Source: JANMDU01 sp031418715 | GTDB lineage: Bacteria; Pseudomonadota; Gammaproteobacteria; Burkholderiales; Burkholderiaceae_C | DNA: 64,000 nucleotides | Direction of reading: 5' to 3' | Assembly (NCBI GenBank): GCA_031418715.1 | Contig: JANOJL010000064.1 | Location: forward strand, 124,001-188,000 | Shown: piece by piece, positions 17,451-25,738 of the stretch | How positions within the stretch are numbered: the stretch's first letter is position 1 | How the letters are laid out: the number at the start of each line of letters is the position of its first letter | Position numbers and translations under genes: made by a program | The notes under the pieces: model-generated | The model's database searches: none | What the model saw: only the letters and a program-made list of their open reading frames with translations | What the model was told of the DNA's origin: nothing

Positions 17451-18380
17451 ATGTCGTCTTTCTCTCTTTTTAAATCAAGCGCTGGTGCCTTGCTGCTATC
17501 GCTGCTGGCCGCTTGCGGCGGTAACGATGCTGCGCCTGGCGCGGCGGCAGAGGAGCGCAATGTCGGCTTCGCCAGCGCAGCCATGGTCGTGCCCGCAGGG
17601 CAAGCATCGAAAAGCATTGGGCTCACAGGGTGTAGTGCATTTCTTCGGTCAAATAACCAGTCGTCCGTAGCGATCAGCATCACCCCGACTTGGGTGATTT
17701 TTGCCAATGGCGATTTGGTCGTCACAGCAGGCTTGGGCACCGCCACTAGCGCCACAGAGTTTGTGCGCGTCAACGATGCAACAGCCGTAGAAAAAGATGT
17801 TTGGGGCAGCCTCAGCGGCTCAAGTACTGATCTGAACCTGTACTATGAAAACGCGGATGGGACAGAAATTTATGGAGAAGTTGAAACGTCTGGTTTGGAA
17901 ACGGAAACTCTATTACGTGCGAAATCGAGCACGCACCAAATTGATTGCTCACTCGCCGCTGGCACATCCGCTTTCACCTTAACCGTCTTGCCCTCCAGCG
18001 CACGCGTCGCCAGCACCTATCTCAGCGGCGTGACCGGTACCACGGTTGATACCAGTGAACTTGCTGGCGCGACTTACACCTTCGTCAACAGTGTCATCAG
18101 CTGGGACAGCGGCGGCACCAGCACCTATGCCGATCGATTTTTAAGCTTCAACGTCGTCACAGGCGAGCTCAAAACCGGCACGTCCATGGCATCCATCACG
18201 CGCACCATTGCGCTCAGCACGGTCGTAACGCCTTCGACCAATGTGTATTACGAAGAATGGATTCAGGATGATGGTAATCGAGAGGTGTATTTTGAGCTCT
18301 CCACCAACGTCGACATTTATATGAACAAAGTGGGCAATGCCTTGACTTTCAGACCCACAAACATCAACAACAACTCATAA
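17451..18380 (+). CDS. lipoprotein paralog 3 of 4, unknown function
   Basis: A 309-residue lipoprotein (lipobox LLAACGGN). The start ATG 17451 is preceded by AAGGAGC. The family signature is NVGFASAAMVVPAGQASKS, then LTGCSAF and FANGDLVV. It is closer to paralog 4 than to 1 and 2: both carry YENADG or QENADG, a central CSLA-G-SAF segment, LPSSAR and SGVTG/SGITG. No enzymatic motif is visible. It ends in a hairpin terminator and a CGTTATAG copy like the others. Confidence 0.8.
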   Translation: MSSFSLFKSSAGALLLSLLAACGGNDAAPGAAAEERNVGFASAAMVVPAGQASKSIGLTGCSAFLRSNNQSSVAISITPTWVIFANGDLVVTAGLGTATSATEFVRVNDATAVEKDVWGSLSGSSTDLNLYYENADGTEIYGEVETSGLETETLLRAKSSTHQIDCSLAAGTSAFTLTVLPSSARVASTYLSGVTGTTVDTSELAGATYTFVNSVISWDSGGTSTYADRFLSFNVVTGELKTGTSMASITRTIALSTVVTPSTNVYYEEWIQDDGNREVYFELSTNVDIYMNKVGNALTFRPTNINNNS

Positions 18381-18440
18381 CTTGAATGCCTTTCTACAAG
18401 CGCGCTAGCCTTTAACGCGCCTAGGCTGCGCAACAGCCTC

Positions 18441-18484
18441 ACCCGCATTGCACCTGAATGATCAGGCGCAATGCGGGTTTTTTT
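18441..18484 (+). terminator. terminator after lipoprotein paralog 3
   Basis: Stem ACCCGCATTGCACCTGA, loop ATGA, stem TCAGGCGCAATGCGGGT, then a T run. Same architecture as the hairpins after paralogs 1 and 2, with compensating changes in the stem. Confidence 0.9.
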
Positions 18485-18543
18485 ATGCCTTTTCGGCCTC
18501 TAGCCGTTATTAAATATGCGCGGAGTGCTATTGATTTAGTAGT
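18485..18543 (+). repeat. CGTTATAG element, copy 8 (supplies the 3' end of the TauD-like gene)
   Basis: GGCCTCTAGCCGTTATTAAA, then TATGCGCGGAGTGCTATTGA and TTTAGTAGT. The minus-strand dioxygenase gene ends inside it: its stop is the TAG complementary to the CTA of the GCTATT block. Confidence 0.9.
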
Positions 18544-19262
18544 GAGCTGGGCTCCATAATCCGCAGCCTTTTGATCAGTCGCCCGCTTTTTGGATCAAAA
18601 GCGCTGCGGCCATGCAGCACGCGGTGGTTATCCACCACGATGCAATCGCCTTCTTGCAAAGGCACTTTCTCCAAGCATTGCATTGCCAGCGCCTCCAGAG
18701 CGGCCAAATCTTGCTTCTTTTGCTCGCTCATGAATTGAAAGCGCAGCTTGGCAAAGCCGATCATGTCTCGCCGATTAAAGCGAATGCGCCAGCGCTGCTG
18801 TGCATCGCGCCAGAGCACCGGGGCGCTGCCGTAAGGCGTGGTGTATGTCTGGGTGGAGAGCCGCTCCATCAAATCAGCAGGTGCAAGCGCCAGCATGCGA
18901 TCCACATGCGCCAGCCAGCTCACGCCGCCGCCCGCGCCATCGGCCTGCCAGCAATGCATCAGCACATAGCGCGCAGGATTCGGGCTGTAGCTGTCGTCCG
19001 TGTGCAGTGGGAATTCATCGGCATTCGATGAAAGCACCGCATTGCCCCCGGCATCGCGCATCGGCGTATCCATGTTTTCTACACGGTTGACGCCGTCGTT
19101 TTCTAGATTGGGTGCACCAGCGCGCAGGCCTTGTGTGGATGGCGGCCCCAGCGCTGCGCCCAGAGCAATGAGAGCGGCATTGTCCACATCCAAAGCCACA
19201 GAGCGCACCAGGCCCCAGCCTTGGCGGCGCAGATCAGACAAACCATCTTTGAGATCAAACAT
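18528..19262 (-). CDS. TauD/TfdA-family Fe(II)/2-oxoglutarate dioxygenase
   Basis: A 244-residue non-haem iron dioxygenase. The HxD pair is in FPLHTDDSYSP, the distal His in DNHRVLHGR, and the 2-oxoglutarate-binding Arg in the GRLIKRLRIM block. It oxidises an unknown substrate; the family ranges from taurine to carnitine-type amines and small acids. The last residues (SLLNQ) and the stop codon come from a CGTTATAG element, so the gene has lost or replaced its original 3' end. It is divergent from lipoprotein paralog 4. Confidence 0.85.
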   Translation of the reverse strand: MFDLKDGLSDLRRQGWGLVRSVALDVDNAALIALGAALGPPSTQGLRAGAPNLENDGVNRVENMDTPMRDAGGNAVLSSNADEFPLHTDDSYSPNPARYVLMHCWQADGAGGGVSWLAHVDRMLALAPADLMERLSTQTYTTPYGSAPVLWRDAQQRWRIRFNRRDMIGFAKLRFQFMSEQKKQDLAALEALAMQCLEKVPLQEGDCIVVDNHRVLHGRSAFDPKSGRLIKRLRIMEPSSLLNQ

Positions 19263-19423
19263 ACGCCGAATGTAGCTTGTAATTCAGTGACTTCCAGCAC
19301 AATAAATGTGGGAATGAATACTTTTGATGTATTGACCCTTCTCGGCTGCGCAATTACTCTCTCAACCGGCGATGACAAAGAATGCGTATACGAATGAATC
19401 ATTAACCAACTTCGAGGATCGAA

Positions 19424-20326
19424 ATGCAATCAACCTTATTTAAACTAATACCTGTAGCCAGCGCTGCTGCTCTTCTTGTGGCCTGCGGCGGCAGCGACAC
19501 AGCTGCACCCGCAGCAGATGCGCCTCAAGTGCCTTGGGCCAGCCCCGCGATGATCGTGCCACCGGGCTCGGCTTCCAAGACCATCCCCTTAATTGATTGC
19601 AACGATGACCTACGGACCGCTACTCTGGTGGTCAACGCATCGGGCGACATGATTTTGAGCGGAGCGCCAATGGGCACGACCACCATTAGCGAGCTTAACC
19701 GCATCAACTATGCGACGGCCTCGTACCAGAGCGTCTCCGCGAGCAATAACTCAAGCGGCCCAAGCGTTTACATCTATCAAGAGAATGCAGACGGGTTCAT
19801 AGAAACGAATTCAAATAGCACTGGCAGCTACTTTAATTCTTCAAAAAGTACTGCACTGTCGCATAGCTATAACTGTAGCTTGGCTAATGGCAGCGCCTCG
19901 TTTGCGTTGACGACGCTTCCATCGAGTGCTCGCTTTGCTGGCGTGATGCTCAGTGGCATTACCGGAATCACGACCACCAATGTGGTTAGTGGTAGCTTCA
20001 CAGGCGGCGTAGCCTATTGGGACAACTGGAGAGCTGGGCGCACAGATAATCCTGCCACAACCGCTGAATCCATTCGGTATTTCAGTTTGAACATGAGCAC
20101 AGGCGCTTTTGGCACCAGCCCAACGCCCAACACAGTAGGTACAAATTATGTGGTCACGTTCCCCACCACACCAACCTCCACCTATGCATATTTCAATGAA
20201 ACCAATGTTAACGGCACCAAATCCTTTTCGGCGTATGCAGATAATCCGACTACAGGCGGAGTCTCGATTTGTGTGAGTCGCGTAGGAAATTTATTCAAAC
20301 CTTTCTATGGTACTTACTGTGATTGA
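19424..20326 (+). CDS. lipoprotein paralog 4 of 4, unknown function
   Basis: A 300-residue lipoprotein with lipobox LLVACGGS. The signature is QVPWASPAMIVPPGSASKT, then the ASGDMILS block. It shares IYQENADG, a CSLANGSASFAL block, LPSSARFAG and SGITG with paralog 3, and ends VSRVGNLFKP, like NKVGNALTFRP in paralog 3. GAGG lies upstream of the ATG. Rich in Ser, Thr, Asn and Gly, as expected of an exposed beta-rich surface lipoprotein. Function unknown. Confidence 0.8.
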   Translation: MQSTLFKLIPVASAAALLVACGGSDTAAPAADAPQVPWASPAMIVPPGSASKTIPLIDCNDDLRTATLVVNASGDMILSGAPMGTTTISELNRINYATASYQSVSASNNSSGPSVYIYQENADGFIETNSNSTGSYFNSSKSTALSHSYNCSLANGSASFALTTLPSSARFAGVMLSGITGITTTNVVSGSFTGGVAYWDNWRAGRTDNPATTAESIRYFSLNMSTGAFGTSPTPNTVGTNYVVTFPTTPTSTYAYFNETNVNGTKSFSAYADNPTTGGVSICVSRVGNLFKPFYGTYCD

Positions 20327-20353
20327 TTGAAGCTAAGCTCAGTTGATCTCTTC

Positions 20354-20388
20354 CTCCGTGCATGAGTATTCAGGCACGGAGATTTTTT
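20354..20388 (+). terminator. terminator after lipoprotein paralog 4
   Basis: CTCCGTGC / GCACGGAG stem with a loop that keeps the ATGA-TCAG-like core of the sister hairpins, then T6. Confidence 0.88.
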
Positions 20389-20450
20389 ATGCCTATTTGG
20401 CCAGTAGCCGCTATGAAATCTGCGCAGAGTGCTATTGAATGAATAGTAAC
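20389..20450 (+). repeat. CGTTATAG element, copy 9 (between lipoprotein paralog 4 and amrS)
   Basis: GGCCAGTAGCCGCTATGAAA, then TCTGCGCAGAGTGCTATTGA and ATGAATAGTAA. It ends one base before the amrS stop codon, so it fills the whole gap between the converging genes. Confidence 0.9.
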
Positions 20451-21581
20451 TCAAGCCGCAAAGCTCACCGGTATCCGCTTCCTGCCCAGCTGCTTGAACC
20501 CCGCCGCGTGGCTTTCAAATCGCCCCGCCAAAGCCTTGCCGCAATTCGGGCAGGCGTTGTCGTTCAGGTGGTATTGCTCAATGTGATGCCAATCGCGCAC
20601 GATCAGCGGCGTGTGGCAACTGGTGCAATGCGTGGTGCCACCTTCGGCGTCGTGAATATTGCCGGTGTAGACATGCTGCAAACCGCAGGCCAGGGCGATC
20701 TGGCGGGCGCGTTGCACTGTGGCGGGCGGTGTGGCAGCCCGGTCGGTGAGCTTGAAATCGGGGTGGAAGGCGGTGAAGTGTAGAGGCACATCTGCGCCTA
20801 GCTCGCGCTCAATCCAGCGTGACAGGGCTTCGATCTCTTGATCCGAATCGTTCGCACCGGGGATCAGCAGGGTGGTGATTTCTAGCCAGCAATGGGTGGC
20901 GTGGCGGATGTGCACGAGTGTGTCGAGCACGGGCTGCAAATCGCCGGCGCAAAGATCGCGGTAAAACGCTTGGGTGAAGCCTTTGAGATCGACATTGGCG
21001 GCATCCATCTTCGCGTAAAACGCTTTTCTTGGCTCGGCGTGCATGTAGCCGGCGGTGACGGCCACGCTATGAATGCCCTGCGCGCGGCAGGCATCGGCCA
21101 CATCCATCGCGTATTCGGCGAAGATCACCGGGTCGTTGTAAGTGAAGGCCACCGATTGCACGTCGATGCCTTGGCTCTGAAGCTCGCCGCAGGCGTTGGC
21201 GATTTGTGTGGGTGAGGCCGATTGGCCGAGCTTGTCGGTATCGCGGCTTTTGGAGATGTCCCAGTTTTGGCAGAATTTGCAAGAGAGATTGCAACCCGCC
21301 GTGCCAAAGCTCAAGATGCCTGAGCCGGGGTAGAAATGATTCAGTGGTTTTTTCTCAATCGGATCGACGCAAAAGCCGCTGGAGCGCCCATAGGTGCTGA
21401 GCACCATGCGCGATCCTTGGGCATCGTCCACCCGCTCGCGCACAAAACACAAGCCTTTTTGCCCCGCATGCAGCTTGCATTCGCGCGGGCACAGATCGCA
21501 TTGGATGCGGCCATCGGGCAGGGGATGCCACCACCGGGCAGGATGACCGATGGCCTGAGCCGAGGTGGCCAACTCACTCAT
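20451..21581 (-). CDS. amrS: AmmeMemoRadiSam system radical SAM enzyme
   Basis: A 376-residue radical SAM protein. The 4Fe-4S motif CxxxCxxC is CNLSCKFC, within GTAGCNLSCKFCQNWDIS. An N-terminal Cys cluster (CDLCPRECKL) and two C-terminal CxxC pairs (CTSCHT, CPNCGK) could bind additional metal. It belongs to the AmmeMemoRadiSam set, in which this enzyme occurs with Memo-like and AMMECR1-like proteins; I do not know a settled substrate. The start ATG lies inside the end of the fusion gene (8-base overlap ATGAGTGA), which indicates coupling. Confidence 0.92.
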   Translation of the reverse strand: MSELATSAQAIGHPARWWHPLPDGRIQCDLCPRECKLHAGQKGLCFVRERVDDAQGSRMVLSTYGRSSGFCVDPIEKKPLNHFYPGSGILSFGTAGCNLSCKFCQNWDISKSRDTDKLGQSASPTQIANACGELQSQGIDVQSVAFTYNDPVIFAEYAMDVADACRAQGIHSVAVTAGYMHAEPRKAFYAKMDAANVDLKGFTQAFYRDLCAGDLQPVLDTLVHIRHATHCWLEITTLLIPGANDSDQEIEALSRWIERELGADVPLHFTAFHPDFKLTDRAATPPATVQRARQIALACGLQHVYTGNIHDAEGGTTHCTSCHTPLIVRDWHHIEQYHLNDNACPNCGKALAGRFESHAAGFKQLGRKRIPVSFAA

Positions 21582-23172
21582 GGAATTTCTGCACTTCGTA
21601 GCGCGAGAGCTTGACTTGCGATGACCAAAAATCGAAAGGCAAGCCCGCTTTGACTTTGAGATGCGCGAGGAAGGCTCTGGGCTCGGGGATTTGCTCCCAA
21701 ACTTGGGGCAGATAGGTACTGCGAAAGATTCGGCCTTCGTGTTGGGCTTCAAAGATCAGGCCGTCGATGCCGGGGCGCAGTTGCCACAGGGCATGAGATT
21801 CGTTGGCGTGTTGCATGGGCTCTGTCGCGGTGAGCACGGAGACTTCGACTTGCAGATGCGCCAGCTCTTGCGCCGTGACGGGTGCAAAGCGCGGGTCTTG
21901 CAGCGCGGCGGCGAGGGCGTTGGCTTGCACGTCTTCGAGTAGCGAGCGATGCGCTTGCAAGCTGCCGATGCAGCCCCTCAATGAGTGACCTTGCTGGCCG
22001 TTTTTCGTTAATGTGACGAAGCTGGCTCCGTGGGACTGGAAGGTGCGGAGGTCTTGCTGCGCACCGGCATCGCCTGCAATCTGCTGCTGCAATTGCAGGC
22101 GGGCGAGTTGCACCAGTTGCTGGCCTTGGATATCAGTGAACGGGGAATTTTTAAGGCGAAATTGGCCATTCGCCGTTATAGAATATGCGTGGCGTGCTAT
22201 GGAATTAGGAGTATCTGACGGTGCATGCGAGGTCTCATGAAGTGCAAAGCTGGCATAGCCCACGACGCGCTGGCGGCCCTCTGGGCTGTTGCCCGCGGTG
22301 TCGCCGGAGTTGAGGCGTTCGAGTTGCGTGATGCGCAGGCCGCGCTGCTGGGCGAGCAGTAAAGCGCCGTTTACCGGTGTGGCACCGCAGGCTTGATCGT
22401 GATTCAAGCGGGCATCGAGCGCGAGGATTTTTTCGCAAGTGGCGCTGTCGATGGCGTTGGCTTCGTCGTAGCGATGAAAGTGTGAGAGATCGGTGCTGAT
22501 CACGAAGACGGTGCCCGCATCCGCCCACAGCCGCTGCATGACTTGCGCCACGGCAGAAGGCGGCGCGTCGCCCACCAGCAAGGGCACGAGCGTGGCTTGC
22601 GGCAAAGCGCGTTGCAAGAAGGGCACATGCACCTCCAGGCTGTGCTCCTGCGCATGCGCATCGGGCCGGGTGCTGATGAAGGGCAGATCAGCAATGGCAT
22701 CAAAGCCCAGGGTATCGAGCGGCATGGCGCCCAAGGGCGTGGCAAAGCTGCCGGCGCCGGGCAGAGCGATGCCTTGGAAATAGACGCGGTGCGCGGGGCC
22801 AAACATCACGACGCGGCGAATCTGCGCGGCATGCGCGGCGAGCAGGGCATAGGCTTTGCCAGCGGTTGCGCCGCTGTAGATGTGGCCGGCATGCGGCGCG
22901 ATGATGATCTTGGGCGGGGCGCTGGCGGGTGCTGTGGGCGCTTGCAGATAGCCGTCTACGCTCTGTGCAAGCGCTTGCGCATTTGCTACAAAAAACGTAG
23001 CAATCAGGGCAGATTCTCTAACGGCTTGAAGTAGATTTTGCTTGAAATGATGAAGCGTTTGCAGGGCTTGTTGGCCAGCGGCTGTGGGATGCGTGCTTTC
23101 AAAGCTCACGCGGCGCAACGCAGCCTCTAGCAGGCCGAGTTGGCCGCTGCGCAGGGCTTCGTCAACTGTCAT
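21574..23172 (-). CDS. amrBA: AmmeMemoRadiSam protein B-A fusion (Memo + AMMECR1)
   Basis: A 532-residue fusion. Residues about 50-340 are Memo-like, with the metal-site motifs APHAGHIYSG (His94, His97), GPAHR (His128) and STDLSHFH. Residues about 350-532 are the AMMECR1 domain with its hallmark LRGCIG. In many genomes these are separate genes. The linker between them (SIARHAYSITANG) is encoded by a CGTTATAG element (22155-22215). The normal Memo start, of the R-P-A-A-V-A-G-x-F-Y-P type, reads VRESALIATFFVA here, matching another element-like stretch at 22981-23030. Cotranscribed with amrS; role unknown. Confidence 0.9.
   Translation of the reverse strand: MTVDEALRSGQLGLLEAALRRVSFESTHPTAAGQQALQTLHHFKQNLLQAVRESALIATFFVANAQALAQSVDGYLQAPTAPASAPPKIIIAPHAGHIYSGATAGKAYALLAAHAAQIRRVVMFGPAHRVYFQGIALPGAGSFATPLGAMPLDTLGFDAIADLPFISTRPDAHAQEHSLEVHVPFLQRALPQATLVPLLVGDAPPSAVAQVMQRLWADAGTVFVISTDLSHFHRYDEANAIDSATCEKILALDARLNHDQACGATPVNGALLLAQQRGLRITQLERLNSGDTAGNSPEGRQRVVGYASFALHETSHAPSDTPNSIARHAYSITANGQFRLKNSPFTDIQGQQLVQLARLQLQQQIAGDAGAQQDLRTFQSHGASFVTLTKNGQQGHSLRGCIGSLQAHRSLLEDVQANALAAALQDPRFAPVTAQELAHLQVEVSVLTATEPMQHANESHALWQLRPGIDGLIFEAQHEGRIFRSTYLPQVWEQIPEPRAFLAHLKVKAGLPFDFWSSQVKLSRYEVQKFHE
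22155..22215 (+). repeat. CGTTATAG element, copy 10 (linker of the Memo-AMMECR1 fusion)
   Basis: AATTGGCCATTCGCCGTTAT, then AGAATATGCGTGGCGTGCTA and TGGAATTAGGAGTA. On the coding strand it is read as NSIARHAYSIT, exactly between the two domains. Confidence 0.9.
22981..23030 (-). repeat. CGTTATAG element-like sequence, copy 11 (N-terminal part of the Memo domain)
   Basis: On the minus strand CCGTTAGAGAATCTGCCCTG then ATTGCTACG and GTAGC. Coding frame AVRESALIATFFVA is the same one used by other forward copies. It coincides with the conserved Memo N-terminus, so convergence cannot be excluded. Confidence 0.55.
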
Positions 23173-23176
23173 GGCA

Positions 23177-23800
23177 TCACTTGGTGGGCGTGCTGCTACT
23201 CGTCGTCGTTGCAGCTATGGCTGGGCTGGCCGTGTTGGCGGCAAGTGGGGCTGGCGCTGCTGGCGGGGCGAGCTGAGCGGGCGTGAGGTTGAGCGGCTTG
23301 CTTTGCAAGGCAGCGACAAACTGCGCTTGGGTTAAATGCTGATAAAGCGGACGAAAGACGAGGTCAAACTCGAGTTGGCCGCTGCTCAAAATTTTGGGAG
23401 CAGCCATTTTTTCTGGCTTGCATTGCTTGGCGCAGGCTTGAGCCAGATCGCGTTGCACGCTGCGAGCGGTATCTATGGCGTTGCTCTTGGCGCCTGCGGT
23501 GGCGAATGTATTTCGTGTCGTGATCACGAGACGCCCTAATCCATCAAGCGCGCTGTGTTGCAAGCCCAGCTCGCCTCCGATGGCATCGCGGTTCGCGGGT
23601 GTGCCTGCGGGGGGCTTGGCAAGAGCAGCGGCTGAGGCTGCTGCTGCTGCTAGAGCGGCGGAACTGCCGGGTTTGGGTTGCGGAACGGCAGGCAGACCGA
23701 GTACGTTGGCTTCTTGTGCAAACGCAGCATTGGCCAAGCAAAACAAAGAAAGCGCTAAGGCGCGCAGGCAAGAGAGGAGGGAGGAAATCGGGCTGTGCAT
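23177..23800 (-). CDS. secreted protein of unknown function upstream of amrBA
   Basis: A 207-residue protein with a Sec signal peptide (hydrophobic core then ANAAFAQ). The mature part has an Ala-rich low-complexity stretch (about 45-65) and an Ala/Pro/Thr-rich tail. Between them lies a conserved-looking core with ARSVQRDLAQACAKQCKPEKM and QLEFDLVFRPLYQHLTQAQF; the two Cys may form a disulfide. The start (ATG complement 23798-23800) was chosen for the signal peptide. Its stop lies 4 bases before the amrBA start, so it is the first gene of that operon. No family recognised. Confidence 0.7.
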   Translation of the reverse strand: MHSPISSLLSCLRALALSLFCLANAAFAQEANVLGLPAVPQPKPGSSAALAAAAASAAALAKPPAGTPANRDAIGGELGLQHSALDGLGRLVITTRNTFATAGAKSNAIDTARSVQRDLAQACAKQCKPEKMAAPKILSSGQLEFDLVFRPLYQHLTQAQFVAALQSKPLNLTPAQLAPPAAPAPLAANTASPAIAATTTSSSTPTK

Positions 23801-23844
23801 AGCCCGATTTTCGCACTGAAAAGCCAGTGCGCCTGAGCCAAGGT

Positions 23845-24486
23845 TCAATGCAAATGCCGAGGCTTGCGGCCGCCGCCGCCATGCCCGCCCAAACCGCCCG
23901 CAGCGCCAGGGCCGCCGCGTAAGCTGCGTGGGATGGTGAGCGAGTTGACCATCGCGTCAAAGCGTTTGGTAAACATTTTGTCAATCTCTGTGACCACGTC
24001 GCTCATTTCTTCTTTCTCGAAATGGCGTTCCATCACAGCCGTCACATCTTCAATCAGCATATCGCGCTGCACTTGCATGATGTCACCCGGTGTGGGGCCG
24101 ACGAAAAGCATCACAAAATCGTCACGCGATTCTTTGTCAGATTCTTCGTCTTCGTCGTCAAACTCGGCATCGTAGATGCTGATCTCAATGGAGGCGCCTT
24201 CGCTGGCCAGCTCGTTGAGATTCATGCACATCTCGTCCAAACAAGAGCGGAAATCTTCACCTGCAGACACCGTCCAGCACATGTGTAGCACATGGGTTTT
24301 GTCGTCCACCTTGATGCCCGGCTCTTCTTCGTAGCTGCTCACCGCGCCTTTGGCCAGCGTAGCCGCGCCCGAGTAAGACCACAAAGGCTTGAGTGCATCT
24401 TGCAATTGCGCGTAGCTCACATCAGCTCGCAAAGGCACATCGCCATGCACATGAATTTCGTAAGGAGGTTCGTGGGAAGATGCCAT
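23845..24486 (-). CDS. conserved protein of unknown function (Burkholderiales type)
   Basis: A 213-residue cytoplasmic protein without signal or membrane segment. The N-terminal half is a mixed alpha/beta domain (YEIHVHGDVPLRADVSY, then KTHVLHMCWTVSAGEDFRSC). A strongly acidic stretch follows (DAEFDDEDEESDKES), then a helical segment (QVQRDMLIEDVTAVMERHF), and a Gly-rich C-terminal tail with HGGGGRKPRHLH. It may correspond to a DUF shared by Comamonadaceae, but I cannot name it with certainty. It stands 45 bases upstream of the secreted-protein gene and may belong to the same transcript. Confidence 0.7.
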   Translation of the reverse strand: MASSHEPPYEIHVHGDVPLRADVSYAQLQDALKPLWSYSGAATLAKGAVSSYEEEPGIKVDDKTHVLHMCWTVSAGEDFRSCLDEMCMNLNELASEGASIEISIYDAEFDDEDEESDKESRDDFVMLFVGPTPGDIMQVQRDMLIEDVTAVMERHFEKEEMSDVVTEIDKMFTKRFDAMVNSLTIPRSLRGGPGAAGGLGGHGGGGRKPRHLH

Positions 24487-24528
24487 GAGAGATAGTTTAG
24501 TACTTTGGCGGAAAGCCGTGTGTATTTT

Positions 24529-24621
24529 TGGTGCCTCGAACCGGAATCGAACCGGTACGCCCGCTATGAACGAAGCGGCGGATTTTAAGTCCGCTGTGTC
24601 TACCTATTTCACCATCGAGGC
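24529..24621 (-). tRNA. tRNA-Leu (anticodon TAA)
   Basis: Minus strand GCCTCGA acceptor pairs with TCGAGGC, with CCA encoded. The anticodon arm GCGGACTTAAAATCCGC has TAA. The long variable arm and 93-base length fit a class II leucine tRNA. Confidence 0.97.
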
Positions 24622-24684
24622 CTTTTCACTATCTTAAACAGATTGTCAAGCAAAAACGCACCAGATCAGGCTTGTGCGCGAGAT

Positions 24685-25275
24685 TTATACCTTGAGGTAC
24701 TGCTTGACAGCAACATGCACCTGAGGCGAGATCATGCCTTGCTGCGTGTCGGCTTGGCTACAGATGCGCTGCAAGGAAGAGATGCGCCCGCCTTGCTCAA
24801 TTTGGTTGGCACATTCAATGTCCAGTAATTCGCGCAAGACATGCGGCGGGCACGCCATGTCTGAGCCATCCATACGATTTCTCAGCAGGCCATGCTGCAA
24901 GGCACTGAAAAATGCTTGTGGGCGCTCAATGCTGCAAAAAAGCCAGGATAAATGCTCGGCCTGCATTCCAATGGCTGCTTGTACATCCGCGCGCTCGGAG
25001 AAGGCAATCGATTGGTGTGTGTAGATATTGGTACCGTAGATGCTGTGGAACAAGCCCGCGGTACACACATGTTGCTCCATTCCCCAAGTTTGCAGCAATT
25101 GATAAGTGCCAACCAAATGATCCAAGAGTCTGCGTTGGCTATGTTGGGCAACATCGGCACCACTGCGCTTCAAGAGATCAAGCATATGCGCAGGCAATGG
25201 CACTTGCGCTGGCTTGAGTCTTTGCCCTGGTGCGACGACCGCTGGATTGGGCATGCTGAATTTGTATGAAATCAT
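24685..25275 (-). CDS. HD-like domain protein (DUF6817-like)
   Basis: A 196-residue protein. The core HSQRRLLDHLVGTYQLL, then CTAGLFHSIYGTNIY and IGMQAEHLSWLFCS, recalls a family of small proteins with His residues spaced as in HD-type metal hydrolases (LDH, LFHSIYGT). I link it to DUF6817 from memory of this pattern; no substrate is known. It lies alone between tRNA-Leu and tRNA-Cys. The ribosome-binding site is weak at both candidate ATGs (25275 and 25254). Confidence 0.7.
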   Translation of the reverse strand: MISYKFSMPNPAVVAPGQRLKPAQVPLPAHMLDLLKRSGADVAQHSQRRLLDHLVGTYQLLQTWGMEQHVCTAGLFHSIYGTNIYTHQSIAFSERADVQAAIGMQAEHLSWLFCSIERPQAFFSALQHGLLRNRMDGSDMACPPHVLRELLDIECANQIEQGGRISSLQRICSQADTQQGMISPQVHVAVKQYLKV

Positions 25276-25431
25276 GGAGCACGATTGTGTGTTGCTAACC
25301 GGTTCCGAACCTGAACAATGATTGGCTATGAAGGCGGATGTTTCCTTGAAGGTGCGGAGCAGTCAAGAATTGATTTTGAAACAAAAACGTCCCGAGCTTG
25401 GCCGGGGCTTGAAGACTTCGACAAAGAAATC

Positions 25432-25505
25432 TGGAGGCGCGACCCAGAGTCGAACTGGGCTAACCGGATTTGCAATCCGGGGCATAACCGCTTTGCTATC
25501 GCGCC
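25432..25505 (-). tRNA. tRNA-Cys (anticodon GCA)
   Basis: Minus strand acceptor GGCGCGA pairs with TCGCGCC, discriminator T, CCA encoded. The anticodon arm CCGGATTGCAAATCCGG has GCA. Length 74. Confidence 0.97.
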
Positions 25506-25600
25506 GTGATACGAACCTTGAGCTCAATTCAAAAAACCAAGCCCTGAAACCAGCGCATGAATCAATTTTTAAAATCGATTCATGAGGTGTTTCTGAAACT

Positions 25601-25628
25601 AAAAAGGGAAGCTAGGCTTCCCTTTTTT
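25601..25628. terminator. bidirectional intrinsic terminator after tRNA-Gly
   Basis: AAAAAGGGAAGC, loop TAG, GCTTCCCTTTTTT. It lies just downstream of tRNA-Gly on the minus strand and separates it from tRNA-Cys. Confidence 0.9.
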
Positions 25629-25635
25629 CGAGATT

Positions 25636-25711
25636 TGGAGCGGGAAAAGAGTCTCGAACTCTCGACCTCAACCTTGGCAAGGTTGCGCTCTACCAACTGA
25701 GCTATTCCCGC
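25636..25711 (-). tRNA. tRNA-Gly (anticodon GCC)
   Basis: Minus strand acceptor GCGGGAA pairs with TTCCCGC, CCA encoded. The anticodon arm AACCTTGCCAAGGTT has GCC. Length 76. It follows lon by 27 bases. Confidence 0.97.
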
Positions 25712-25738
25712 GAGAGGCCAAATTATAACAGCAAAATT

